NCBI GenBank assembly: GCA_947586855.1
Contig: CANPXV010000009.1
Span: forward strand, 1 to 59,313
Reading direction: 5' to 3'
Source: an uncultured Clostridia bacterium
GTDB taxonomy: Bacteria; Bacillota; Clostridia; Christensenellales; CAG-314
DNA: 59,313 bases
This document shows positions 41,101 to 49,700 of this stretch, one piece after another; positions within the stretch are counted from its first letter, which is position 1, and every line of letters starts with the position of its first letter. The notes beneath the pieces were generated by a model. It made no database searches and was not told where the DNA came from. It saw nothing but the letters and a program-made list of their open reading frames with translations. Made by a program: the position numbers and the translations under genes.

Positions 41101-41129
41101 TTGACATAATTCCGTAACGGAATTATAAT
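41101..41129 (+). promoter_or_regulatory. Consensus promoter of the BIG2 lipoprotein
   Basis: TTGACA (41101-41106), 17-bp spacer, TATAAT (41124-41129). A perfect palindrome fills the spacer. Confidence 0.88.
41106..41126. promoter_or_regulatory. Palindromic operator inside the promoter spacer
   Basis: ATAATTCCG TAA CGGAATTAT: perfect 9-bp arms around 3 bp, lying between the -35 and -10 boxes. A further half-site GAATTAT is at 41080-41086 near the regulator gene. The arrangement suits repression by the divergent XRE protein. Confidence 0.78.
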
Positions 41130-41160
41130 TAAAATATTCTGAAACAGGAGGGAAATTTTT

Positions 41161-43263
41161 ATGAGGAAATTTTATCGCTTTTTTGCCGTGATTTTGGTAG
41201 CGGCAATGTGTCTGACCGCACTGACGGCCTGCTTGGGCAACAACGACCCATCGGGCGGGGACGTAGCCGTGACCGCCGTCAAGCTGAACAAGAACGCACT
41301 CACTCTGGACGAGGGCGCAAGCGAGACGTTGACAGCCACAGTGGAGCCGTCCAATGCCACCGACAAAACGGTAACTTGGAGCACGTCCAACGCCGCTGTT
41401 GCCACGGTATCCAATGGCAAAGTGACGGCAGTAGCCGCAGGCACGGCCACGATAACCGCCAAAGCAGGCGACAAAACCGCCACCTGTGCGGTAACGGTAA
41501 AGGTGCCTGTTGATTACACCGTGACAGAATCAGAGTGGACCGCCGCGCTTGAAACTTTTGTTGAAGAAAGTACCAACTATACGATGACTTTCTTTTTCGG
41601 GGAAGACGGAGCCACACATAAGTTTACGGAAAACATAGGTTTTGCGGAAGAAGTACAGCATGGAGAAACGTACAGTGGCTACATCGTTAAACGTGAGGGC
41701 GGTGTAGAAATGTACATGTATGACCCTCAATCCAAGCAATGGGTGAGTTCAGGTCTGAACAATCAAAATGGGGAAACATCCGATATGAGATATGAGGACT
41801 ACTTGTCGGCAGATAAAGATCTTGTTGAACAATTTGACTTGGGCACTCAGTACAAAGATATGCAATACGATTCCAAGACGGGAACATACCGCAGTGAAAA
41901 AGACGGAACTCAGATTGTAGTTGGATTTGAAAACAAGCAATTGTCTTACATTTCAATCAAAGACGAAGAAATGTCTTGCGAAGTTACCGATATCGGCACC
42001 ACGAAATTGGACGTACCGTTTGAAGTAGATCATACTTTTGCCGAAACTTGGTCGTCGGACAACGTTTACCATTGGCATGCCGCAACCTGTCACGAGGGTG
42101 TCGTGGACGAGCGAATCGCTCATACTTTTGCCGACGGCAAATGCACTGTGTGCAACTACGCACAAAAAGAAGTTTCAAACGAGGTCACCGAGGAACAATG
42201 GCGCGCCGCATTTAAGTTTGACGGCATTTACAGCCAAACCTACGAGTGCATCGATAGTTATGGCAATGGTTTTGACCATGTGCGCACGATGTGGCAACAC
42301 AACGCTGTGTACACAGAGGCGTGGGAAGGTGACGGAGAAAAACAGACTTTGCTGGGTTATACCCAAAATGGCAAGGGATACAGAGATATAACAATAGACG
42401 GCAAAAGATATTTTCAATACGACAACTATATATCGCGCAACATCAAGATGGCTCAAAAATTTCTTTCCATGTTGCAACCACTTGCGGATATGTTTTCTCA
42501 ATTCACTTTGCAACCAGACGGCAGCTATATTGCTTCAGGTATCGCAATCAATTTTAATGATACCTATCCCTACTGGGATTTGGAGTCCGAAGTCAAAGTG
42601 GTATTTGATGACGGAAATATTGTTTCTTTGCTTTTGACCGCCGAAGACAAAACACTTTCCGTGACGGATATAGGTGCAACTGTTATTACGATCCCTCAAT
42701 TGCCTTTGCACGAACACAACTATGTGTTTCTGACGAATAGCGATCCCGGTGAACACTACTTTGCATGTGTGTGTGGAGCGAGAGCGTTTTATTCTCACTC
42801 CGATGGAGAAACTTGCGATGTCTGTGGTCGCAAATCAGGCGATCCCTACATTTATGAACATGCTACTCTGAACGGAAAAGAAGGCTGGATATTGAGTACT
42901 CCGGAGATGGATGAAATTTGGATTCCGCAAGTAACCGAGTTTTGTGGTGAGCCGATAATTGCAATCAATATTAAGGGGGATTTCAACGGAGTAGTAGTGC
43001 CGTCAAATCTTGCGCCTTGTTTTCCTGACACCGTTTATAGGACTTCTTTATATTGGGAGGGGACGGAAGCCCAGTTAGAAGCACATTTGGATACAATACG
43101 TCAATATTTAATTCAACAAGGTGCAAATTTATCGCCGGATCCTGAGGAAGATTTGAAAACTATTTTTTCAAAATATATGATTACAGTCTACTACTACAGC
43201 ACTGAAGAAACAGAGGGCGGTTGGCATTGGAATGACGATCACACTGCGCCGGTGCTTTGGTAA
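41161..43263 (+). CDS. Surface lipoprotein with BIG2 domain and Cys-rich repeats
   Basis: 700 residues. Signal peptide with lipobox LTAC (Cys24), so membrane-anchored outside the cell. Residues about 35-113 are a bacterial Ig-like BIG2 domain (VKLNKNALTLDEGASETLTATV ... GTATITAKAG, in part). Beyond ~120 there are two similar beta-rich domains (each with a W-x-A-AF/LETF start and LSV/YISIKDEE-type ending). They are separated by HTFADGKCTVCNYA and EHYFACVCGARAF/CDVCGR segments of the kind seen in BspA-like proteins. DNA for 41530-43260 is clearly more AT-rich and uses different codons from the first 360 bp, suggesting a mosaic origin. AGGAGG precedes the ATG. Confidence 0.82.
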   Translation: MRKFYRFFAVILVAAMCLTALTACLGNNDPSGGDVAVTAVKLNKNALTLDEGASETLTATVEPSNATDKTVTWSTSNAAVATVSNGKVTAVAAGTATITAKAGDKTATCAVTVKVPVDYTVTESEWTAALETFVEESTNYTMTFFFGEDGATHKFTENIGFAEEVQHGETYSGYIVKREGGVEMYMYDPQSKQWVSSGLNNQNGETSDMRYEDYLSADKDLVEQFDLGTQYKDMQYDSKTGTYRSEKDGTQIVVGFENKQLSYISIKDEEMSCEVTDIGTTKLDVPFEVDHTFAETWSSDNVYHWHAATCHEGVVDERIAHTFADGKCTVCNYAQKEVSNEVTEEQWRAAFKFDGIYSQTYECIDSYGNGFDHVRTMWQHNAVYTEAWEGDGEKQTLLGYTQNGKGYRDITIDGKRYFQYDNYISRNIKMAQKFLSMLQPLADMFSQFTLQPDGSYIASGIAINFNDTYPYWDLESEVKVVFDDGNIVSLLLTAEDKTLSVTDIGATVITIPQLPLHEHNYVFLTNSDPGEHYFACVCGARAFYSHSDGETCDVCGRKSGDPYIYEHATLNGKEGWILSTPEMDEIWIPQVTEFCGEPIIAINIKGDFNGVVVPSNLAPCFPDTVYRTSLYWEGTEAQLEAHLDTIRQYLIQQGANLSPDPEEDLKTIFSKYMITVYYYSTEETEGGWHWNDDHTAPVLW

Positions 43264-43290
43264 CTCTGTTTATATGTTTCTATTAAAATT

Positions 43291-43324
43291 GGGGCAACTG
43301 CAATTGCGGTTGTCCTCTTTTTAT
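43291..43324 (+). terminator. Intrinsic terminator after the BIG2 lipoprotein
   Basis: GGGCAAC pairs with GTTGTCC (one G-U), extended by GCAATTGC inside, followed by CTCTTTTTA. Confidence 0.72.
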
Positions 43325-43416
43325 CCGCAAAGGTGCGGCAAGCGGGTTCGTCGTTGTGCAGCGGGCGAGATTGGCGGGGCGGAGGAAAAATTTTTTGTCA
43401 AAATTGCATAATATCC

Positions 43417-43445
43417 TTGACAAGCGGCAAATATAGTAGTATATT
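43417..43445 (+). promoter_or_regulatory. Heat-shock operon promoter
   Basis: TTGACA (43417-43422), 17-bp spacer, TATATT (43440-43445), just upstream of the CIRCE element. Confidence 0.85.
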
Positions 43446-43456
43446 GGTAGCAGAAA

Positions 43457-43483
43457 TTAGCAGTCGGGCGTGTGGAGTGCTAA
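43457..43483 (+). promoter_or_regulatory. CIRCE operator (HrcA binding site)
   Basis: TTAGCAGTC, nine bases, GAGTGCTAA. This is the consensus TTAGCACTC-N9-GAGTGCTAA with one change (G for C in the left arm). It covers the expected start site, so HrcA bound here blocks the operon. Confidence 0.95.
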
Positions 43484-43518
43484 CACTCAAAATAAATCGT
43501 TGACAGGAGGGTGCGCAA

Positions 43519-44544
43519 ATGCTTAGCGACAGAAAGAAAAAAATACTGTGCGCAGTGGTGGACAGTTACATCGAGTCGCCTTCTCCTGTTGCCAGCAAGG
43601 ATATCCAGCAGGAGTATCTGCCCGATTGTTCGTCGGCAACCATTCGCAACGAGCTATCCGCATTGGAGAGCATGGGCTATCTCATCCAGCCGCACGTGTC
43701 GGCGGGGCGCATTCCGTCCGAAAAGGCCTTTCGGTTCTACGTAAACGAGCTGATGTGCGAAAGCAACATCACTTCGGCCGAGGCGGAGGTTATCGAGAGG
43801 TATCTCAGCCGCAAGGTGGGCAGTCTGGAAGAAGTGATGACGGCGGTGACGCACATCATTGCGGAGCTGACGAACTACACTTCGGTGGTGGTGAAGGAGG
43901 ATATGTCCGACACCATCACGGCGATAAAGCTGCTGGACCTATCCAACGGCAAGCTGTTGGTGGTCATCGTCACCGACAGCCGAGTGCTGAAAGATGGCAT
44001 GGTGGATCTGCCCGACGACTTTGACGAACACATGATTGCGCAGGCGCAGCGCTGGCTAAACAAGATATTCTGCGGCAAGCACGTAAGCGAGTTTATCAAC
44101 TTCGACTATCCTTTTGCGCTGGTCAACGACGAGTTTTCGCAGTACAACGCACTGTTCAAAAAGATAATCGACGTGCTCAAAAAGGTGTCCCTGATGAACG
44201 GCATGGATGTGGAAATGTACGGCGAAAACCGCACCCTTGCCCACAGCGAATACGCCAATGTAGAGGACGCACGCAAATTTCTTGCGCAAATGGAAAACAA
44301 GGAACGCATTGCCGAGATTCTGACCAACGACGGCGGCGCAGACGGCAGCCTCACGGTCAAGATCGGCTCGGACGAAAACGCCCCCGAGGGATGCGCAGTG
44401 GTAACCACCCGAGTGAGCCTCGGCGACAACATAAGCGGCAGCATCGGCGTGATAGGCCCCGTGCGCATGAACTATCGCAAGGTGCTGGTGGTATTGGACA
44501 AAATCAGCGAGATCATCATCGATCTTGTGGGCAAAGGAGAATAA
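43519..44544 (+). CDS. hrcA: Heat-inducible transcription repressor HrcA
   Basis: 341 residues, standard length. The N-terminal winged helix (LSDRKKKILCAVVDSYIESPSPV, then SSATIRNELSALESMGYLIQPHVSAGRIPSEKAFRFYV; quoted in part) binds CIRCE. The C-terminal GAF-like part closes with GSIGVIGPVRMNYRKVL. It is the first gene of hrcA-grpE-dnaK-dnaJ, so it is autoregulated. AGGAGG precedes the ATG. Confidence 0.97.
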   Translation: MLSDRKKKILCAVVDSYIESPSPVASKDIQQEYLPDCSSATIRNELSALESMGYLIQPHVSAGRIPSEKAFRFYVNELMCESNITSAEAEVIERYLSRKVGSLEEVMTAVTHIIAELTNYTSVVVKEDMSDTITAIKLLDLSNGKLLVVIVTDSRVLKDGMVDLPDDFDEHMIAQAQRWLNKIFCGKHVSEFINFDYPFALVNDEFSQYNALFKKIIDVLKKVSLMNGMDVEMYGENRTLAHSEYANVEDARKFLAQMENKERIAEILTNDGGADGSLTVKIGSDENAPEGCAVVTTRVSLGDNISGSIGVIGPVRMNYRKVLVVLDKISEIIIDLVGKGE

Positions 44545-45177
44545 ATGAGCAAAGAAAAGAAACACGAGCAAACCGCTCAACAACCGCCCGAACAGCACAA
44601 ATACACCGAGACGGCGGAGCAGACGGAACAGGCCGCCGCAACCCCTCTTACGGAGTTGGAAAAGGCCCTGACGGAAGAAAACGAAAAGCTGATAGCCGAA
44701 GCGGCCGCTCTCCAACAGGAAAACGACAAGCTGCACAAAACGGTCAAGCGGCTGCAAAGCTCGGCGGACAAGTCGGATACCTACCTCAACCAGCTTGTCG
44801 CCATGAAAAACGACTTCGAAAGTTACAAGCGCCGCATGCGTTTCAATGCCGAGCAGGCCAAGACAGAGGGCGTGCAGTCGGTGATTGCAATGCTCATCGG
44901 CGTGTGCGACAACTTCGAGCTGGCCAAGCAACACCTTGACGGCGACAATCTGAAAGCCTTCGAGATGATCTACGCACAGTTTTTGCAGATATTGCACCAA
45001 TTTGGCGTGGAAGAAATGGACGTGCTGGGCAAACCCTTCGACGCACTGCGCATGAACGCCCTCTCCAAGCTGGACCGAGGCGAGCAAAACAAAGATCTGG
45101 TGGTGGAAGTGTACAAAAAGGGCTACGTGATGGGCGACAAGGTGCTGCGCTATGCCGAAGTGGTAGTGGGCGCCTGA
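44545..45177 (+). CDS. grpE: Nucleotide exchange factor GrpE
   Basis: 210 residues. A long N-terminal coiled coil (about 30-95) leads to the beta domain with VAMKNDFESYKRRM and the ending KGYVMGDKVLRYAEVVVG. It releases ADP from DnaK. It starts directly after the hrcA stop (GGAGAATAAATG). Confidence 0.96.
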   Translation: MSKEKKHEQTAQQPPEQHKYTETAEQTEQAAATPLTELEKALTEENEKLIAEAAALQQENDKLHKTVKRLQSSADKSDTYLNQLVAMKNDFESYKRRMRFNAEQAKTEGVQSVIAMLIGVCDNFELAKQHLDGDNLKAFEMIYAQFLQILHQFGVEEMDVLGKPFDALRMNALSKLDRGEQNKDLVVEVYKKGYVMGDKVLRYAEVVVGA

Positions 45178-45292
45178 AACACAAACTGCGGCAGTTGGGC
45201 CGTTAAAGATAGCAACTAACGCTGCTAAAACAGCAGTTTACGCCGTGCAAAGCGGCAAATAAAATATAAAATAATCAAAGGAGATATACATT

Positions 45293-47104
45293 ATGGGAAA
45301 AATTATCGGAATAGACCTTGGAACAACCAATAGCTGCGTGGCCGTGCTGGAAGGCGGCGAACCCGTCGTCATTGCCAATGCGGAAGGCAACCGCACAACC
45401 CCCTCCATTGTGGGCTTCACAAAGGACGGCGAGCGTCTTGTGGGACAAGTGGCAAAGCGTCAGGCGGTGGTAAACGCCGACAGGACGGTGCTTTCCATCA
45501 AGAGAGAAATGGGCAGCAACTACACTGTCAACATCGACGGCAAGCACTTTTCTCCGCAGGAAATTTCCGCAATCATACTCGGCAAGCTCAAAGCCGACGC
45601 AGAGGCCTACCTTGGCGAAAAGGTAACGCAGGCGGTCATCACCGTGCCTGCATATTTCAGTGACGCACAGCGTCAGGCCACCAAGGACGCAGGCAAAATT
45701 GCCGGCCTCGAAGTGCTGCGTATCATCAACGAGCCCACGGCTGCGGCGCTTGCCTACGGTCTGGACAAGGGCGAAAACAAAAACCAAAAGATATTGATCT
45801 ATGACTTGGGCGGCGGCACGTTCGATGTGTCCATATTGGAAATCGGCGACGGCGTGTTTGAAGTGCTTGCCACCAACGGCAACAACCGCTTGGGCGGCGA
45901 CGACATCGACAAGCTGGTGATGGACTACCTGATCGCCGAGTTCAAAAAGACCAGCGGCATAGACCTCAGCAACGACAAGCAAGCGTTGCAGCGCCTCAAA
46001 GAGGCCGCCGAAAAGGCCAAGATCGAGCTGTCCTCCACCCTCAAAACCACCGTATCTCTGCCCTTTATCACGGCGGACGCCAGCGGTCCCAAGCATCTGG
46101 AAGTGGAGCTTACCCGTGCCAAGTTCGAGAGCCTGATCGATGGCATAATCAAAAAGACCATCGAGCCCATGCGCAAGGCTATGGAGGACGCCAACGTCAC
46201 CAACAACGACCTCAACAGGGTCATCTTGGTGGGCGGATCCACCCGTATCCCCGCCGTTGTGGAGGCCGTCAAAAACTACTGCGGCAAAGAGCCCTACAAG
46301 GGCATCAACCCCGACGAGTGCGTGGCTATCGGCGCTGCCATACAGGGCGGTGTGCTGGGCGGCGAGGTCAAGGACGTGCTGCTGCTGGACGTTACCCCGT
46401 TGTCGTTGGGCATCGAAGTGCTGGGCGGCGTGACGGCTCGCCTCATCGAGCGTAACACCACAATACCCACCAGCAAATCGCAGATATTCTCCACTGCGGC
46501 AGACAATCAGACCAGCGTGGATATCCACGTGTTGCAGGGCGAAAGAGAAATGGCCGCCGACAACAAAACGTTGGGACGTTTCAGCCTGACGGGCATTGCC
46601 CCCGCACCCAGAGGTATCCCGCAGATCGAAGTCAAATTCGATATCGACGCCAACGGCATTGTGCACGTCACCGCCAAGGACCTCGGCACGCAAAAGGAGC
46701 AATCCGTCACCATCACATCCAGCACCAACCTCTCCGAGGCGGATATCGACAAGGCCGTCAAGGACGCCGAAAAGTACGCCGAAGAGGACAAGAAGCGCCG
46801 CGAGGCGGTGGAGGCTCACAACGGGCTGGACCAGATGATACTGTCGGTGGAGCAGGTGCTCAAAGATACCAATGCCAAGCTGTCCGACGAGGACAAGGCC
46901 ACCTTGCAGCAGGAAGCGGACAAGAGCAAAGAGGTACTCAACAAGCAAGGCGCCACCACAGAGGAATTGAAGGCGGAAACAGACCGTCTGGCGCAGGCTT
47001 GCGCACCCATCTTCCAAAAGATGTACCAACAGGCTTCGCAAACCGCTCAGCAGCCCGATGGCACCGACGTACACTACGATGTGCACGACGACGACAAAAA
47101 ATAA
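45293..47104 (+). CDS. dnaK: Chaperone DnaK (Hsp70)
   Basis: 603 residues. Phosphate 1 motif [33 protein letters not shown] and the linker [15 protein letters not shown] are present, and the substrate domain and lid follow. It lacks the ~24-residue segment present in Gram-negative DnaK, as expected in Bacillota. AAAGGAG precedes the ATG. The 115-bp gap from grpE holds only a small hairpin (GCTGC/GCAGC, about 45221-45236). Confidence 0.98.
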   Translation: MGKIIGIDLGTTNSCVAVLEGGEPVVIANAEGNRTTPSIVGFTKDGERLVGQVAKRQAVVNADRTVLSIKREMGSNYTVNIDGKHFSPQEISAIILGKLKADAEAYLGEKVTQAVITVPAYFSDAQRQATKDAGKIAGLEVLRIINEPTAAALAYGLDKGENKNQKILIYDLGGGTFDVSILEIGDGVFEVLATNGNNRLGGDDIDKLVMDYLIAEFKKTSGIDLSNDKQALQRLKEAAEKAKIELSSTLKTTVSLPFITADASGPKHLEVELTRAKFESLIDGIIKKTIEPMRKAMEDANVTNNDLNRVILVGGSTRIPAVVEAVKNYCGKEPYKGINPDECVAIGAAIQGGVLGGEVKDVLLLDVTPLSLGIEVLGGVTARLIERNTTIPTSKSQIFSTAADNQTSVDIHVLQGEREMAADNKTLGRFSLTGIAPAPRGIPQIEVKFDIDANGIVHVTAKDLGTQKEQSVTITSSTNLSEADIDKAVKDAEKYAEEDKKRREAVEAHNGLDQMILSVEQVLKDTNAKLSDEDKATLQQEADKSKEVLNKQGATTEELKAETDRLAQACAPIFQKMYQQASQTAQQPDGTDVHYDVHDDDKK

Positions 47105-47183
47105 TTTCAACGCAAACACAAAGTTTCATCAAGCACGAAGTCTTGCCCGGGCAAGGCTTCCTGCTTTGGTGTAAGAGGTAACA

Positions 47184-48317
47184 ATGCCGACAAAAGACTA
47201 CTACAAAATATTGGGCGTGGACAAATCCGCCTCTGCCGACGACATCAAATCGGCCTACCGTCGCCTTGCCAAGCAATATCACCCCGATCTGCACCCCGGC
47301 GACAATGCCGCTGCGGAAAAGTTTAAGGAGATAAACGAGGCCTATTCGGTAGTGGGCGACGCCGACAAGCGTGCCAAGTACGACCGAGGCGAAATGGATA
47401 CGGACGGGACGGGCTTCAACCCCTTTGGCGGAGGCAGCGGCTTTACCGCCACGGGCTTCGACGACATCTTCGACATGTTCAGCGACGCATTCGGCTTTGG
47501 CGGCAGACGGCGCCGAAGTGCACAATCCAATGTGGGCAGCGACATCACCTATCAGGTGGAGCTTACCTTTATGGAGTCCGTTTTGGGTTGCACCAAGCCC
47601 ATCACGTTTTCTCGATTGGAGAAGTGCCCCGCATGCAACGGCAGCGGCGCCAAGGATTCCGCCCACATCAAAACCTGCGACAAGTGCGGCGGCAGCGGAC
47701 AGGTGCGCCATGTGCAAAACTCCATTTTTGGGCAGCAGATCACCGTCGGCCCCTGCGATAAGTGCGGCGGCACAGGCAAGATCGTCACCGAACCTTGCAA
47801 ATCGTGCGGCGGCAAGGGCGTGATAAGCAAAAACAAGGTAATCAACGTCACCATCCCCGCCGGTGTGGAAAACGGCTCTGTGCTGCAACTTACGGGCGAG
47901 GGCAACGCTCCCCGCAACGGCAACGGCCGCAACGGCAACTTGCTGTTGGAGTTTTCCGTCAAGCCCAGCGCACTGTTCCGCCGAGATGGCTACAATCTGT
48001 ATGTAACCGTGCCTGTCAGCTTCAAGACGGCGGTGTGCGGCGGCCAGATAGAGATCCCCGCCCCCGACGGCGTGTTTATCCACAACCTGGCCGAGGGCAC
48101 GCAAAACGGCGAAACGTTGCGTTTCAGGGGTCAGGGCGTGCGTCGTCAGGGCGCCGTGGGCGATTTGTTTGTCACGGTCAGCGTCGAGGTGCCCAAGGGC
48201 GTCACTCGCAGCCAAAAGCGTGCGCTGGAAATGTTCGAGACGGATAACTCCCTCAAAAATTACGCCAAACGCCGTGCCTATCTGGACGAAATCGCCAAAA
48301 CCTACCCCAAAAAGTGA
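47184..48317 (+). CDS. dnaJ: Chaperone DnaJ (Hsp40)
   Basis: 377 residues. J domain (1-70) with HPD in [11 protein letters not shown]-rich linker with [10 protein letters not shown]; zinc centre with four CxxCxGxG units ([32 protein letters not shown]); C-terminal substrate domains. It stimulates DnaK ATPase. A CTTGCCC/GGGCAAG hairpin lies in the gap from dnaK (about 47143-47156) and may trim or attenuate the transcript. Confidence 0.97.
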   Translation: MPTKDYYKILGVDKSASADDIKSAYRRLAKQYHPDLHPGDNAAAEKFKEINEAYSVVGDADKRAKYDRGEMDTDGTGFNPFGGGSGFTATGFDDIFDMFSDAFGFGGRRRRSAQSNVGSDITYQVELTFMESVLGCTKPITFSRLEKCPACNGSGAKDSAHIKTCDKCGGSGQVRHVQNSIFGQQITVGPCDKCGGTGKIVTEPCKSCGGKGVISKNKVINVTIPAGVENGSVLQLTGEGNAPRNGNGRNGNLLLEFSVKPSALFRRDGYNLYVTVPVSFKTAVCGGQIEIPAPDGVFIHNLAEGTQNGETLRFRGQGVRRQGAVGDLFVTVSVEVPKGVTRSQKRALEMFETDNSLKNYAKRRAYLDEIAKTYPKK

Positions 48318-48365
48318 TCCGTTTTGCAGCTACACAGCAACCAACAACAAAATAACGCTTTCAAC

Positions 48366-48400
48366 CGAGTCTCGCAAAATGCGAGGCTCGTTTTTTTTTT
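48366..48400 (+). terminator. Intrinsic terminator of the heat-shock operon
   Basis: CGAGTCTCGC pairs with GCGAGGCTCG (one mismatch) around a 5-nt loop, followed by ten T. Confidence 0.92.
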
Positions 48401-48411
48401 GATACACAACA

Positions 48412-48443
48412 AAACAAGTCAACCTTGCTCGGTTGACTTGTTT
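48412..48443 (-). terminator. Intrinsic terminator of the FakA-like small gene
   Basis: AAACAAGTCAACC and GGTTGACTTGTTT are perfect 13-bp complements around a 6-nt loop. On the minus strand the stem ends in TTT and is followed by a TG/T-rich tail. Confidence 0.75.
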
Positions 48444-48485
48444 GTAAATGGCATTTTTGCCCGTTTGGGATAGCAGTGCGGCCGG

Positions 48486-48734
48486 TCAGCCCTGCAAACC
48501 CTCGGCTTGGCGGCGCATATTTTCTATCACGACGTCGTACACTTCGCCCAGCGTGGCGCAATATTCCAGCACCTTCCAGGGGGTGTTGGTGTGGAAGTGC
48601 AGCTTGATAAGCTCGTCGTCGCCCACCACAAGCAGGCAATCGCCCTCGATATTTTTGTTTATGTAGTCGATGATTTTTTGGTCGGAAAGTTTTTCCCCTT
48701 CCAGCAGCAGTTGCGTATCGTAGATGTAGTCCAT
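48486..48734 (-). CDS. Orphan FakA (DAK2/YloV) middle-domain-like protein, 82 residues
   Basis: The sequence YDTQLLLEGEKLSD, GDCLLVVGDDELIKLHFHTN, PWKVLEYCATLGEVYDVVIENM corresponds to one internal part of the ~550-residue fatty acid kinase subunit FakA (YloV). There the conserved line is GDSLLVV-DDELVKVHIH and ends in IENM. The kinase (DAK2/DhaL) domain is absent. AAAGGAG and a consensus promoter show that this is a complete small gene rather than a fragment. Its role could be regulatory or scaffold-like. Unknown. Confidence 0.75.
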   Translation of the reverse strand: MDYIYDTQLLLEGEKLSDQKIIDYINKNIEGDCLLVVGDDELIKLHFHTNTPWKVLEYCATLGEVYDVVIENMRRQAEGLQG

Positions 48735-48765
48735 GGTGTTGTGCTCCTTTGATAGGTTTGCACCA

Positions 48766-48794
48766 ATTGTACCCCCGTGTGGACGTTTTGTCAA
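48766..48794 (-). promoter_or_regulatory. Promoter for the orphan FakA-domain gene
   Basis: On the minus strand: TTGACA (48794-48789), 17-bp spacer, TACAAT (48771-48766). Confidence 0.8.
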
Positions 48795-48913
48795 TCGTTT
48801 TGCGCCCGCCGCAACCGTTGGCGGATTTGTTTGGGGCGGTGATACGCCCTTTGCCCGCAGCCATATTTTATTTTCCGTCATCCGCAATCTCGGCAAGTTG
48901 GGTAGGGGAAGGA

Positions 48914-49591
48914 CTATTCCAGATGTTGTTTCAGTTTTTCGAGGGCGCGGCTTTCGATGCGGGAGATGTAGCTGCGGCTTATGCCCAGTTCCTTGGCCGT
49001 TTGCAGTTGGGTCATGGGTGCGGAGCCCTCTTCCAGACCGTAGCGCATCAATATGATTTTCTGCTCCCTCGGGGACAGGTGGCGGTGTATCAGATCCAGC
49101 AGGTTTTGGCGCAAAATGGACATCTCCGCCTGGTGCAGGACGCTGTCCTCCTTGACGGCCAGCACATCCATCAGGGTGTACTCGTTGCCGTCGTTGTCCA
49201 CGCCCAGCGTGCTGCTGAGGTACACGGTGTTTTGGTAGCGTTTGTTGCTGCGCAGCGTCATCAGTATCTCGTTTTCGATACACCGTGCCAGATAGGTGGC
49301 CAAAGTGGTGCCCCGCTCGGGAGAGTAGCTTTCCACGCCCTTTATCAGCCCGATAGAGCCGATACTTATCATGTCGTCGAGGTCGTTTTTGCTGTATTTT
49401 TTGGCTATGTGCGCCACCAATCGCATGTTGTGTGTGATAAGTTTGTCCCGTGCGGCACGGCTGCCCGCCGCCATTTTGGCAAGACAGACCGCCTCTTCCT
49501 CGGCGGAAAGGGGCTGTGGATAGCTTCCGTTCTGAAAATATCCCGTAAAGAAAAACAGCCTTCTAAGCAGGCAAAGCAGCGATGTGATCAT
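48914..49591 (-). CDS. sigK: Sporulation sigma factor SigK (sigma-70 family)
   Basis: 225 residues. The N-terminal pro-like hydrophobic segment (LLCLLRRLFFFTGYFQNGSYPQPLSAEEE, given in part) is typical of SigK and would be removed in the mother cell. Region 2 (LITHNMRLVAHIAKKY, DLDDMISIGSIGLIKGVESY) and region 4 (LSPREQKIILMRYGL, TQLQTAKELGISRSYISRIESRALEKL) are intact. AGGAG precedes ATG 49591. The gene is uninterrupted, with no skin-type insertion. It is convergent with nothing and stands alone. Confidence 0.9.
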   Translation of the reverse strand: MITSLLCLLRRLFFFTGYFQNGSYPQPLSAEEEAVCLAKMAAGSRAARDKLITHNMRLVAHIAKKYSKNDLDDMISIGSIGLIKGVESYSPERGTTLATYLARCIENEILMTLRSNKRYQNTVYLSSTLGVDNDGNEYTLMDVLAVKEDSVLHQAEMSILRQNLLDLIHRHLSPREQKIILMRYGLEEGSAPMTQLQTAKELGISRSYISRIESRALEKLKQHLE

Positions 49592-49663
49592 GGTTTGCTC
49601 CTGCCATATTGTACGCAGCGGCGGCAAGACATATTTGCCGGGGCTTGTGCACTTTTATTTTGC

Positions 49664-49692
49664 TTGTCAAAAGGGCGCAAATAGGCTACAAT
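49664..49692 (+). promoter_or_regulatory. Promoter abutting the radical SAM start (leaderless candidate)
   Basis: TTGTCA (49664-49669), 17-bp spacer, TACAAT (49687-49692); ATG is at 49701, 8 nt on, with no Shine-Dalgarno between. Confidence 0.6.
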
Positions 49693-49700
49693 ATGGTGGT

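Noticed and set aside
48914-49591. Interrupted sigK (skin element)
   Set aside because: The SigK frame runs from the ATG to the stop without interruption; no recombinase or flanking repeats were found.
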